Source of the DNA: Lasiosphaeris hirsuta
Taxonomy: Eukaryota; Ascomycota; Sordariomycetes; Sordariales; Lasiosphaeriaceae
Direction: 5' to 3'
DNA: 64,000 bases
Assembly (NCBI GenBank): GCA_030549175.1
Contig: JAUKUA010000005.1
Coordinates: 434,001 to 498,000 of the forward strand
A program made the translations under genes and the position numbers. Positions 1 to 12,527 of this stretch are shown here, in pieces (the stretch's first letter is position 1; the number at the start of each line of letters is the position of its first letter). The notes under the pieces are model-generated. The model made no database searches and was not told where the DNA came from. It saw only the letters and a program-made list of their open reading frames with translations.

Positions 1-2756
1 CGCGCAATATTGCATATATGATGGCATAAGATCGTTGGTGCATCCATCATGCCTACTGCGCCGCACGTTTAAGTTCTGCACCACCGAAATATCGACAGCA
101 GACACCATAGGGCAGGCTGGTGTTCGCTGACCCAGGCGTAATTTGCAAAGCGTGGCATGTGAAGAAGCAAGCATCTTGGCGGAGTGTTGGCGCACAAAGT
201 TGTCGGATCACGACTTCGGCCAGACCCCCAGCATGGAAGCTCTCGAGGAGCTCTCGCGGAAGCCTAGGCCGAGGGGATCCCCCGGCAAGTAATGACCTAC
301 CGTCTCCGGGTACGCTCCACAGTCTAGCTTAGCAATGGGGGGCCACTTCCTGTTACCGCACTAGCAGCAGCAATGGTCCGGATTGCGTGTGACATTGCGG
401 GGAGAAGGCGGTGGAGGGTATTCCTTCACTGCCTTGGGAACCCTCGGTCTCGGGACGGTCCCAAATTCGTGATTTACGTCGTAATCCTAACCGACTCCCC
501 GGGGCTGGAATGCGACGCGGGAATCCCCAAAATTCCTGCGACCCGAAATAGCGACTGCAGGTCACGGTTTACCGGTCACGGTATATAGGTTCGTGGGTTG
601 GTGGGAGTGATACGGCGGGAGGATTCGCCAGTGCGGCGGGATGCCGTACCAGCAGCTCTCTGCAGGAGTGCAGCCTGAGAGCTTAGTGACAGCTTAGTAT
701 CTCTGCGAGGCAGCTGAAATGACATCGGGGGGGGGATGATATTTACCTGCCCGTCTCAGCCTGGAACCGTTCTACGGAAAGGCATGAGAGAGGTAAGCTG
801 ATTCTGACCGGATTCAACGCCGATCAGTGGTGGATCATCTTCGTAGACCGGCATTGGCTAATAAGCATTGGCTCGATAAGAAGCTCGAAGCACTTGACGA
901 CCTGCTAGATCGAAACTAGGCCAGGTGCCCACACCAATCAAGTGGCGCGATCGGGATCTTGGCGATGGCTGGGGGGTATTCGTTTCCCGGCCTCTCAATG
1001 CTCGCCCTTTGCGCCATCCCCTCCTATTTGACCCTCTGGGCATGGCCCCTCCCGCAGCTGCAGTGGCTCCGGCACTCGACAAGACCCGTGGGCAAAGCTG
1101 TCGTCGAATGGCGCGGCGCGATCGGGCCGCAAGGGAGCACAGCAGAAAAGCGTGGAGGCACAGCAGCACCATGTGGCGACCAAGATGACAATCATAAAAC
1201 ATTTGGCTATTTGTGCGTGTGGCCAATCGTCGTTCCGCTGATTCTTTGCCTCCCCTAACGACTCTTGGGGCTCCTTCAGCTGGTCTCCTTCCCGTTTTAT
1301 TAGCAGCTGTTGGCGATCGCTCGCTGGCCGGCCGCAGATTGAGAAGTCAGAACTTATCTTGGCTCTGCAACGCGTTAGCGAGGTATCCCACGAGGCCAAG
1401 ACCTGAGCCAAGAGTCTTGGCCCAAGACTCGACTGAAGAGAGGCCAAGACTGGATTAAAGACTAAACATGCAAACATGCAAGCGCACTCGAGCGACTGGT
1501 CGCCACGAACTTATCCGGACGGACTAGAATGAGAGCGCCAACGGGAGCATCGAATGAATGGAATGAATCGAGGCACCAAGGATGCGGCAGAATCCGGGGG
1601 ACCGCGGCATGTTGATTGCCTCCTTCCTGATGGGGCAGGTGAGAGTCTCTGTGCCACCGTGTAATTCGTCGGTTAAGGTAACCGTTGCACTAACGCTACG
1701 GGAAACCGCCTCTCCTCACGTCCCCCGCCCTGCAAAGTGCTGCAAAGTGCGTGAGAAGTCGAGACCGTTCTTCGACCGCCAGGTGGCCAGCGATGGCACA
1801 GCCAGCTCCCTAATTCATGGGGAGCTCCGGGGGGTGAGGAGCAACTGACCAATGGCCAATGTCGTTAGGTTTTGTCCAACCTAATTGCGCCCCTGAAACG
1901 CCGCTCAGTGAACCAGGTGCGCTGCCAGGGGAGCTACGACCTGAGCCCTCGGGACTGGAGTGCCTGCCAGGGCGCCAGATCTGCTGGGAGTGATATGGAA
2001 AGAACTATGGGCTTCCCACCCTCCCTCTTTCCACCCCTCATGCCAAACAATGCGAAATGCAAAATCTAGGGCAGGTACACATTTGACTCACTGCGGGCCA
2101 TTGAGCAGATCGGGAAACAGATTGACGGGCATTTGTGAGTCTGCCTCATCTACCTTAAGTGTGCTCTGCCAAGTCGCTGCCAAGCCGAATAATTGCGCTC
2201 GCTATTCTATTTGCCCTGGCCAACAATAGCGACGCAATCATTCTGCAATCATGCTGCAACCTTAGCGCAATCATACTCATAGTGATTACAGCGTACGGTA
2301 TACCACAGCCTACCCGCCGTTATCGCCCCAGTGCCCAGCGCCACCCGCGGCAGATCATGCCCGGCATCCCTGGCAGGCGCGACTGTTGAAACTACCTACT
2401 AGCAGGAGCTGGGAGCTAAGGTCGACCATGTCGATGGCCGCTGCGTTGGGAAGGTACGTGTAGCCACCCCTCTTCGGGCTCTCGACCCTCGACCCTCGAG
2501 CTTGCTACTCGAGCGACCTTCTCCTTCCTCGCTCCGTCGCCTCCATCCGCCCAACAGCCCGGGACGCTGCACGGCCAGCTGCCCGGATAGTGTTTCGCGC
2601 TTCCTCTGCTGTCGTGATTGACACGGGCTCTTGGCGTTCCTGCCCTCGACTTGATAAGTGGCCCGCGTCCCGCCCTCTAAGACACCCCCGGGACCAGTCT
2701 GTCTCTCACTCGCATCACTTGCACTGTGGATTGGGCATTGGCACTGGTAACAGACA
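1..2756. other. Gene-free stretch upstream of the OPT gene
   Basis: No reading frame here looks protein-like; frames are short, overlapping and low in complexity. A few short words recur (for example gccaagac near 1400-1450), but no ordered repeat, TIR or tRNA was recognised. The last few hundred bases presumably hold the promoter and 5' UTR of the transporter that starts at 2757. Confidence 0.5.
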
Positions 2757-5482
2757 ATGGCCGAGTTCAACGAGAAGACGGGCCGTCCCATCACCCCCAC
2801 GGGGAGTGATGGCGTCACTGAGGTCAGGCCGGATATCGTCGTGCCCAGGGGCGTCAAGGTCACCAAAAAAATCGACTTTGACGAGCATGATGGCACTCTG
2901 CAGCAGTAAGCTTGTCAACTCGCTCTTTGTGCGGACCCGAAGCTAACAGCACAGCGAACTCGTCGTCACCGAGGATGATCTCCTCGAGGCCAAGGCCTTT
3001 GCCGACACGCTGACGCTGGAGCGCGTGCGCGAGCTCATGGTCTCGGTGCTCAAGATCCATGAGCGCGACCCCAACTTCCCCCACTCCATCTTGAAGCGCA
3101 TCCAGGAGTTTATGGAGAACGAGGCCATCTTCGAGAACCCCGAGAAGCACGAGGACATCATCGAGGAGATGAAGCTCGAGGCCGCCCTCATCACCAACAA
3201 CAGCCCCTACGCCGAGGTCCGCGCCGTCGTCGACAACAAGGACGACCCCAGCACTCCCGTCTCCACCATCCGAGCCTGGACCATTGGTATCGCCTTCTCT
3301 GTCCTGCTGGCCTTCATCAACCAGCTCTTCAGTATCCGCCAGCCTGCCATCTCGATCGAGTCCAACGTCGTACAGCTTCTCGCCTACCCCCTAGGCAAGG
3401 CCTGGGAGCACTGGATGCCCACGGGGGAGTTCACCCTCTTCGGCCGCAAGCACTTCCTCAACCCCGGAAAGTTTAACAAGAAGGAGCATATGTTAATCGC
3501 CATCATGGCCAACACGGCCAAGAGCTTGCCGTACACGCAGTACATTGTCTGGACCCAGGTGCTTCCGCAGTACTTCAACCAGCAGTACGCTCGCAGCTTC
3601 GGATACCAGATTCTCATCGCCATTTCCACCAACTTTATTGGTTATGGTCTGGCCGGCCTTACCCGCCGCTTTATCGTCTACCCGACGTACTGCGTGTGGC
3701 CCGCCTCGCTCACGACTATCGCTCTCAACTCGGCCCTGCACAACGACACGAACCCTGCCGTGCCCGGCCCGTTCAACCGCATCTACAGGGCCTCGCGCTT
3801 CAAGTTCTTCATGATTGCCTTTACCGCCATGTTTGTTTACTTCTGGTTCCCCAACTTCATCTTTGAGGCCCTCACCTACTTCAGCTGGATGACGTGGATC
3901 GCGCCCGACAACAGAGACCTGAACATCCTGACGGGCTTCAACAGCGGCTTGGGTCTTCTCAACCCGTGGCCGACCTTCGACTGGAACGTGCTGCTCTACG
4001 ACTCCCTGGATCCCCTTATGGTGCCTGCCTTCTCGACCATCAACCGCGCTCTGGGCATGTTCATCTTCGGCTTCGTCATCCTGGCCGTGTGGTACACCAA
4101 CACATGGAACACGGGATATCTCCCCATTAACACCAACCGCGTCTACGACCACTTTGGCCAACTGTACAACGTGTCGCGCGCCCTCAACGAGAAGGGCATG
4201 TACGACCACGAGAAGTACATGAACTACTCGGCTGCCTACCTTGGTGCCGCCAACACGATTGTGTACGGCTGCTTCTTCGCCATCTACTCGGCCGCCATCA
4301 CCTACATCATTCTCTTCCACCGATATGAAATCACGGTTGGGTTCAAGAACTTGTGGGCCAACATGCGCCGTCGCACCCGCAAGGCCGAGGGTGAGGAGTA
4401 CCAGGATGTCCACAACCGTCTCATGTCGGCCTACCCCGAGGTTTCTGAGTGGTATTATCTCTCTGTCCTCCTCATCGCCGCCGGCTTCGGTTTCGGCGGT
4501 GTTGCTGGCTGGCCTACCTTTACTACGCCCGGTGTCGTCCCTTACGGTATTCTGCTTGCTCTCATCTTCGTTATTCCCGTCGGCATCATCAAGGCGATGA
4601 CGGGTGTGGAAGTCACCCTCAACGTGTTGGCTGAGTTTATCGGTGGTATGTGGGTGGGAGGCAACGCGCTTGCCATGAACTTCTTCAAGTCGTTCGGCTA
4701 TGTCACCTGTGCCCACGCCATCCAGTTCTCCCAGGATCTGAAGCTCGCCCACTACCTCAAGATCCCCCCTTGGCACACATTCATTGCGCAGCTAGCCGCG
4801 ACCATGGTCTCGACTCTGGTGTGCACGGGTGTCATCAATTTCCAGGTCGACATTGAGAATGTGTGCCAGAAGAACGCGCCCATGCGCTTCTTCTGCCCGG
4901 GACCCAACACGTTCTTCACCGCGTCGGTGCTCTGGGGAACCATTGGCCCGATCAAGGTGTTTGGCCACCAGGGCCAGTACAAGGAGCTCCTCCTCGGATT
5001 TCCCGCGGGTATCGTTCTGACTATCGGCATGTACTTAGTCGCCAAGCGCTTCCCCAAGAACGAGACTCTCCGCCAGTTCCATCCCGTCGCTTTCTGGTAT
5101 GGCCCCCTCGCTTGGGCGCCCTACTCCTTCTCGTACGCCATGCCGAGTATTCCTATTGCGCTCCTGTCGTGGGTGTATGTACGCAAGAGGTATCTGGCTT
5201 TCTGGTCCAAGGTAAGCCCCCTCCCCCCTCGTGATTTGATATGCCCGGTTACTAATTTCCTGATAGTACAACTTTGTGCTCTCGGCCGCCTTCTCGGCCG
5301 GCATTGCCATCGCCGGAATCATCATGCTCTTCAGCGTGCAGTGGGTTCGTGTCTCGATCCCCTGGTGGGGTAACGAGCAGCCGTACATGGGCTGCGAGGG
5401 CGAGCCTTGCCTGCTCAAGACCCTTGAGGACGGCGAGCGCTTCTTCCCCTGGTGGGACGGCAATGTCATTCCTGCTCCTTAA
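2757..5482 (+). CDS. Oligopeptide transporter, OPT family (isp4-like)
   Basis: Proton-coupled importer of small oligopeptides at the plasma membrane (role inferred from the family). I read three exons, 2757-2905, 2955-5211 and 5267-5482, giving 873 aa; introns are 49 and 55 nt and the second has a CTAAT branch site before TAG. The start is the first ATG of the frame, followed by MAEFNEKTGRP. Typical OPT features follow: SPYAEVRAVVDNKDDP near the start of the membrane part, the NPG-FN-KEH motif, SWMTWIAPDNRDLN in the middle and a conserved GVEVTLNVLAEFIGG. Many hydrophobic segments alternate with short loops, and length is normal for the family. It converges on the ABC transporter with about 300 bp between stops. 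A peptide rather than siderophore or glutathione substrate is inference. Confidence 0.96.
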
Positions 5483-5783
5483 GTCTTGATATTGTTCAAG
5501 GGAGAGCTCAGGGTGCGATGCATGAAGGATATGAGATGTGGTGTGAATATGGAAGGAATAGCAGAGGAATGGCGGAATAATGAGGTTTCTGTCTCTTACT
5601 GATACCACACTCGACTCGAGAATTGAAGTGAAGTTAATGTCTAAACGTCAACTTGAAGAATTACAATGAGTTCAATAACTTGATGGGTGTGAGTGCCTAT
5701 GATTTGTCCGATGGATGATGGGTCAATGCTAGTACGGTCGCTACCTTGTGTACTTTCGGGGGCCAACGGCTCATCCAAATCCC

Positions 5784-8700
5784 TCAAACCTCTCTTATAA
5801 GCTCCCTATCTCCGGGCCTCACCTCGACAATCTCCCCTCCCCTCATTACTACCACCCGATCAACACCCTCGACCCTGCGATGCGACACCCACAACACAGT
5901 CCACCCCGCAAACTCGCGCGCTATCACGTCCCAAATCGCCGCCTCCGTGCCGGCATCCACCCCGGATGTAACCTCATCCAACAACAAAACACCCCCCTCC
6001 GTCCCCTCCCGTCCCAACCTCGCACGCACGATGACCCGCGCGAGGCCGAACAGCTGTTTCTGCCCGTGCGACAGTTCATCGGGGTCAACCTCCCCGCCGA
6101 CCCCACGCGCGGCGAACAGGGGCCAGAGCCCGACGCTTTCCAGCGCGTGCTGGCACGCGTCGTCGTGGTCTGGTGCCGGGGCTGGCGCCGGGGCCGGTGT
6201 GGTGGGTGTTGGGATGGTGGGGAAGGTCAGCGGGAGCAGATTCGCGCGGACGGGGTGGCTGCCTGGGAGGAGGATGGGGGTTTGTGGGAGGGCGAGGGGG
6301 GGTTGGGGGAGGGTTAGGATGCCGGAGGAGGGGAGGAGGTGGGATTGGAGGAGGGCGAGGAGGGAGGATTTTCCGCTGCGGAGGAGGTTAGTGGAGGTTT
6401 GGGAGGAAGGGGACGGGGGTAGGACTCACCTGCCGGTTCGGCCGGTTATGAGGACGCGCTCGCCCGGGGGGATGTGGAGGGTCAGGTTTTTGAGGGCGGG
6501 CGTGCTAGGAGGGGTGGTTGATGGGGTTGGGGTTGGGGTTGGGCACCATGGTCTAGCTGTTTGTTAGTCACCGTCTACCAAGAAGAGATATATGGAGGGC
6601 TCGAAACTCACTGGTAGGAAGCCGACACGCCGTCGATTCGGATCTCACCAGAACCGGGCCACCCCTTTTCCGGCGGAACTTTCGATACTCCCTCGCCATC
6701 CTCGTCTTCCGGCCTTACCATCTCCCGAAATCGCTTGATCCGACTCAACGCTGCCGTCGCGGTCTGGAGCTCGGCAAAACATCTGATCAAGTTCCCGAGC
6801 ATCTCGCCTAGGCTCATGAGACTAACAAGGGCAACACCGGTGAATCCGGCACTTGTGCGCAACTGAGTTGCGAGCGCGACGAATATGACAGCAAGACCGG
6901 CCACCGTCATGTTTAGCACCAGGTTCAGCCACTGTTGGAGCATGGGAAGGAGATGCGAGGGGCGCTGGGATTCGTCCACCAGTTTCGCGTTGAGGGCGAT
7001 GTTGTCCCCGATCCATCCGAATGCACGTATTGTGGCGAGGCCGTCGATTGTCTCTCTGAAGTGTTTGCTAAAAGGTGTTCATTCAGTAAATGACGGACCG
7101 ATGGAAGGGGGGGGGAAGGGGGCTTACTAGAGAGGATCTTTGGTTTCCATCACGAGCATTCGTAGCTGGGTCGAGGTCCGCAAGTAAACAACAAGAATCA
7201 AAACAAACACCAGCAGCAGCACGGGATATCCTATGAGGATATACGGCGATGCGATCCCGATGACAGCTACTTGGCCAATGACGGTCAGTCCCGTCAGAAC
7301 GGTGTTGCCGTGCCCCCCCGCCAGATCGTGGTCTATGATCGACATGTCCTGCACCAAGTGGCCAGTCGGGACAGACGCATCCACACCCGTATAGTAGCGG
7401 AAAGGCGCTCGGAGGAGGGTGTCGAGGGTGTCGAAATGCAGAGCCAAGCTCGCCCTAGGGGCCATCCGTAAGCCGTTGAGAGACACAAAGGCGCCGAGGA
7501 AACCTAGGCAGACAATTTGGAACATGAAGAAGAGCGCGATGAAGAATGACGATCTGTCTTCGCCCGCTTGGATTGACTTTGTCCAGCGCTCTAGCCACAC
7601 GGCCCCGAAGTTGTAGAGAAATGCAAAGCCGACGGCGAGGAGGAAGAATTGAGTCAATAGCCCAGCGCCAATGGCTGAGAAGTAGAGTGAGTAATTCGCG
7701 ATGCTGTCGTTGAACCGGCTCCTTTCTGCTTTGGTGGGGGCCTCATCTGATATCGGTATGGCCTTGAATGCATGCTCCTGATCCTGGGTGTCCTGCTCAT
7801 TGGGAACACCGGCGTAAAGTCCAACGTGGTGCAAGTGGGAATCCTCAAACTCTGTTCTTGACCCCTGAAATTTGGCAGAATTTCCCTCGAGAACGACGAT
7901 TTGATCCATGAGCTTATACTGGCGAGCATCCTGCGTGCAAAAGGCCACCGTCGTCCTGAGCTCCCGAAATAGCCCCTGCGGACCCAAAACCTGGCGCACA
8001 ACTTCCTCTTCAGTCCTTGAGTCAAGGCCGCTCAAGATATCATCGAGAATTGCCAACCGAGGCCTAGAGTAAATAGCTCTAGCCAGCGCTGTTCTCTTCC
8101 GCTGGCCACCACTGATAGCGGTGCCCTGGGTCCCCACCATGGTCTCATCCCCCCGAGGCAAGGCGGCAAAGTCTTGTGTCAAGCAACAGGCCTGGACGAT
8201 CCTCTCGTACCATGGGCCGTTGAATTCGCTGTAGCCGATAATGTTTTGGCGGATGGTGGAGTTGAGGAGAAAGGGGGTTTGGCTGCAATATGCCATGCGA
8301 AGGTTGGCGTCTTGGAAATCAATGCTTCCGGTGAGGAATGGAACCTCCCCCAGGAGGGCGTTGCATAGCGACGACTTGCCAGACGCCACGGGGCCGACAA
8401 TCAGGGTGAAGATGGACCGCGGGATGGTGATGTTTAGGTCCCGGAGCACCCACGAGTCCTTCATCCAGCCAATGCTTGTATCCCTAATAATCACCACAGC
8501 AAGAGGTGCTTCTTTTGTCATGCCGAGCTGCGCAACTGAGTCGATGCCCGTACCATCATCACGAGAGTGACTTGGGCCCTCAGCTGAGTCGCAGCTGAGA
8601 TACGTCTGTATCCGACCAAACGATGTCAACGCCGAAAGCAACTGCGGAACCGACTGCAGCACCTGCGTGAGCGGGTGGCACAGCAGATGAATGAAGGCTA

Positions 8701-10300
8701 GCGACGTAAACACATCGCCTATGCCCAGCTCGCCCCTGGCACTCAGCGCAAACGTCACAACGGGCGACAAGACCGCCGGCGCGAACGCAAACACAGTCGC
8801 CCACACACTCAACACCCTCGCCCTCTTCTCCCCCTCAATCTCCGCCCCCCTGAGCCGCAGCATTACCTCCCCGACCCGGCCGGCCATTCCGGCCATCCTC
8901 ACCGCCGGCAGACACGGCACCACAGCCGAGACAAACGCCACGCGCGCCTGCAACCGCCTCATCATCTCGCCCTGGCGCTTTCCAGCATACGACCCGACTC
9001 CCACCGCTAAGCCGGCACAGATAAGCACAATCACAATCGGCGCAGCGAAGACGGCGCCCAGCCGGCGGTACAGCAGCCAGCCCGCGATGGCCGTCTCGAC
9101 CACGCTGGCCCAGCACTCGTAGGCGGCGCGCAGGCCGCCCTGGACCTGCAGCACGTCGGCGTCCATGAGGGTGAGGGCGGCGGGGAGGGCGGCGGCCGAG
9201 GCGGGCCGGGCGCAGGTGGCGCGGTAGAGGGAGGATGTGAGACATGCACGCAAGCGAGTTAAGGCGCGCTGGTTGACGTACCAGTAGGTACCGGTGGAGA
9301 GGGCGAGGCCGGTGTAGACGAGGGCGGCGGCGCCGATCAGGCCGTAGCCGGTGTTGGGGGCAGGGTTGGGGGTTTGTAGGTGGGAGAGGATGGCGTTGAT
9401 GAGGAAGGGCTGGGCGAAGGTGAAGGAGCCTTGGAGGAGCTGGGGGAGGATGGGGAATAATAAGGAGCTGTTGAGGGTGTGTGCGACGGTGAGGTGCAGT
9501 GAGTATTTGCGGCGTCGGGGTGAGGTTGCTGACTTGTCTTGCTGGAACCGAGTCCAAAACTTGTCGCCGCAACTTTCGGTGGTCAGCCGATCGTCTAATG
9601 CGTAAAGCTCCTCGGGTGACAGAGACTGGCGGTATCCCCGAGCCACAAGGTCATTCATCCAATGATAGAACGCCAAACTGAAGATGCCGCTGGTTGCCTC
9701 GGGACTGTAGCGACGGCGTGCCTCGAAAGAAATCCATCTGGTTTTGGCCCATGATTCCAGAATAAGGAGAGTGAGCTTGACGGCAAGTGATGTGGTAAAT
9801 ATTGCTGTAATGGGAGTGTGTGGCCATGAGAGCCAGTACGTCCGGGCCTGGACGGCATCAAAAAGGATAGTGGCTGCCAGATATGCGTTCAGCAGTGGCG
9901 AGGGTCTGAGTGATCGCGAGTGCTCGAGGGACGAGACGGCGAAAAAGAGCAGAGAGGTACAAATCGCGAGGCTGGCAGCTGCTATGTTTGCGGGCTCTCG
10001 TTCAAGCATTTGACTCGATACGATGATGATTGCTACCTGTAGAGCAAATAGAATAGCGATAGTGGTAAGCTTAAACAGACAAAAGACCCGCCATGCAGTG
10101 TGAAGAACAGGCCGTCGAGACAAGGAGGCCAGCCGAAGGAAGGAAAAGATGATAAAAAGACTCGAAGGTACGATAGACAGAAATGTCGACTCGAAGAGTG
10201 ATGTGAAGTCAAAACCGCCATGGCAATTCACGACAGTGGGGCCAAAGGACCCGTCGTTCATGCACTTGGGGTCATCCATTTCTGTGATTCTCGTAACCAT
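5784..10300 (-). CDS. ABC transporter, ABCC (MRP-like) multidrug type
   Basis: Full-length fungal ABCC exporter, 1447 aa in four exons (10300-7128, 7067-6612, 6552-6430, 6375-5784; introns 60, 59 and 54 nt). The N-terminus carries an extra membrane domain (TMD0), followed by TMD1, NBD1, TMD2 and NBD2. NBD1 has Walker A GPVASGKSS, signature SGGQRKR and Walker B ending in LDD, so it lacks the usual catalytic Glu, as is common in MRPs. NBD2 has Walker A GRTGRSGKSS split by the last intron, signature LSHGQKQL and Walker B LLLDE, so it should be the hydrolytic site. For the 59-nt intron the first AG would create a stop, so the next AG (CTAG) is used. An Ala-Pro repeat lies between Walker A and the signature of NBD2. 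Substrate unknown; efflux of toxins or metabolites is inferred. A second in-frame ATG lies at 10279. Confidence 0.94.
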
Positions 10301-10548
10301 TTGCGGATGCTACAGAGAAAATGGGTCAAGAAGAACCCGGGTACACAGTACGAGAAAGTGAGAATGCAGCACTTTAAAAGTCATGCTGAGAGGATTTTAT
10401 GCCCTCTTATTAGGCATCGAGGTGACGCGAATCTAGAATTCAGGTATTAAATCAGGCACCATACTGCCAAAGAACCCTCACAGTCCAGCCCTTGTTTGCT
10501 TGTTAGCTCGTGACTTCAAGCTGCAAATGTGAGAAAATATGTCTGATT

Positions 10549-10674
10549 GTGGATCGGGAAAGGTCTTTCAAATTTGCCAAATATACCCTTTGAAAGGCCA
10601 AGAACGCCGTTGTCAATGTTAGAAAGGCCTTTTAGAATGCCAAATATGCCTTTGAAAATACCAGAAATGCTGTG
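10549..10674 (-). repeat. Degenerate 21-bp tandem array, locus 1 (six units)
   Basis: On the minus strand six consecutive 21-bp units lie in exact register (10654-10674, 10633-10653, 10612-10632, 10591-10611, 10570-10590, 10549-10569). In one frame each unit reads as seven codons of the form K-G-[IVL]-[FSL]-G-x-x, for example KGIFGIL, KGLSNID and NGVLGLS. Units are diverged but phase is kept with no indel. The same repeat occurs at 61457-61582. I do not recognise it as a named element. Confidence 0.85.
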
Positions 10675-11322
10675 TTTCGGACACCGGTATGGCCTGGTGA
10701 AATCACAAACACATCTCTTTTTTTCTTTTTTTTTTTGCTGCAAAGACCTCATCGGGACTTCAGTCTCTTGTTGGCGGGAGTGCTACACGCTAACAAAGAA
10801 ACCAGGGTTGGGTGACGTGCGCAAATGCGTGCCTGGCTCTTGTTGGGGGCCGATAAATGCAATCTCAACATAAGTACCTACTTGAACCCAAAATGGCAGG
10901 CGACACAGCGATCTTGCATAACAAACAGGCAATGTCGGGTTTGGAGTCAGCGGATTGCCATAAATGCTTGAGAGAGATTCAAATCGAGGATCGATTTCGC
11001 AACGCCGATCAAAGCGTTGTAGCTTTTACTATCTTTTTTGGCCGGCTTGGCCAAAGTCAAGATAACCTTCTTATTCGAGAGAATTAGTAGTTTTCATGGT
11101 TGAAGATGACCGAGTTAATGGATTGAGGTGATAAAGGTGATGATGATTGCTTTCTTGGAAGAGCGCAGCTCTTCCTTCCTTTTATAATTCAACTTTCCAT
11201 TTCTGTTTACCAGGATTTACTTTTTCATAAACCTTCTACCGGCGTGCGGCCTGACTCACAAAATTAACTCTCTCGAATTTCAACGTCGGGTGTGGCGTTG
11301 AAAAATAAAAGGGGTTTTTTTT

Positions 11323-11933
11323 AGAGAGCGTAAAGAGCCACTATGAAGATTGTTACAATCCACTATGTACATGCCAAAAGCCCACATACCACCGTCAGGG
11401 AATCTTAGCGGTTGCACTCAATCGTAACGGTCGCACTTAATTGTAACGATTACACTCAATTCAACACTATTAGAGCGATCTAAATCGCTCACATCGTATA
11501 AAAACGCAAAAAAAGACCCATCAACGTGATAACTATCTTCCTCTGGCACCTCTGGCAGCCCTGCGCGGGGCTTGCCCAAAGCGCTGCGACCGCGCGCTCA
11601 GCGATTCTGCGGCATAGCTGTAGGCTGGCCTTATAAGTGGTGGCAATTGGATCGCATAATTGGCATACGGGCCGGCTTTGTATTTGCGGGGTAATTAAAT
11701 CGTAGGACGGCGTTGTAAGTAGTAGGCAATCGGCATGCGGACCGGCGTTGTAACTTGTAAGTGGTGGGCAATTGGTAGGCCTTACAGTGGTGTGATTTGT
11801 GTGTTGTGGTTTTTAACATGGATGATGTACCTTTTCTGCCGTTTTTAGGGTTGTGCCTTTTTTTTTCTTCAGGGCTATATATGGGGATCATAGTGGATTG
11901 TAACAACCTTCATAGTGGCTCTTTACGCTCTCT
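11323..11933. mobile_element. MITE-like element with 45-bp terminal inverted repeats
   Basis: A 611-bp element bounded by inverted repeats at 11323-11367 and 11889-11933 that match at 44 of 45 positions; ends start AGAGAGCGTAAAGAGCCACT. Both ends abut a run of seven or eight T, which may be the target-site duplication (or an insertion into a poly-T tract). No transposase frame is present. The interior has short direct repeats: three units of about 19 bp resembling GTAACGRTYRCACTYAATT near 11410-11465, and reiterated GGCAATTGG/CCGGCGTTGTAA motifs on the right side. A non-autonomous DNA transposon is the best explanation; superfamily is not determined. Confidence 0.8.
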
Positions 11934-11942
11934 TTTTTTTAA

Positions 11943-12170
11943 AGGTTTAGTTACATAAATGCTTGAGGAGGTACCCGTGAGTATATCTGGTGTTATCAGG
12001 CCCACGAAAGGCACATCTAACGTCCGTCTCCATGGCATCCAATAGAACTGTAATTCCAGCTTCTTCATCTTCCTTTTTGTATCTGGAACATCGAAGACAC
12101 CAGCTCTATGTTTTATACCAAGTTGCACCCAGCAATTTCCATGTTTGTGAGTGACCCTGAGCTGCCTTGA
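11943..12170 (-). pseudogene. Coding relic next to the MITE
   Basis: On the minus strand an open frame reads as plausible protein, including LELQFYWMPWRR and GLITPDILTGTSS, then runs into the poly-T tract and the MITE. The wording vaguely recalls C-terminal regions of fungal HNH-endonuclease-domain proteins, but I am not sure of that match. No clear start is visible and the frame ends inside the element, so this looks like a gene fragment truncated or interrupted at its 3' side. Confidence 0.3.
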
Positions 12171-12527
12171 TCTAGGGTGAGCTGTGGATGAGCCTAGCCT
12201 GCACAGCGGCGTGGCCCAATTTTGGTGCCTCGACTAAACTTACCATCCGGAAATTCCGGTGCATTCCTCGGTCTTTGAGTTTATGCTAACCATACCGTAC
12301 AGGGTGTGGCCACGTTAGCGACGACGTTGGTTACTAAATAGGATTCCGCTGGCATGCATTGCTTGCTGCTGCCTGGGACGTTTGATTGCAGTTAGTGAAG
12401 TGGAGTACGGAAAGGGACGGAGATAGTAATGTCTTGATTCCAAGCCATTCTTTATTGAAGCTTTGAGTATCTCATTGCCCTCTCGAAGAATGGAGTGCGG
12501 ACTGGGTTGCATTGCTGAGATCATCCA

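Noticed and set aside
995..1477. 160-codon minus-strand frame near the left edge
   Set aside because: No domain, overlaps other random frames, and composition is unlike the firm genes.
3493..4776. 427-codon open frame on the minus strand
   Set aside because: Antisense shadow of the OPT exon; its Val/Gly/Glu-rich low-complexity composition reflects GC-rich third positions.
10549..10674. CRISPR-like array
   Set aside because: Units are adjacent with no spacers, strongly diverged, and the genome is eukaryotic.
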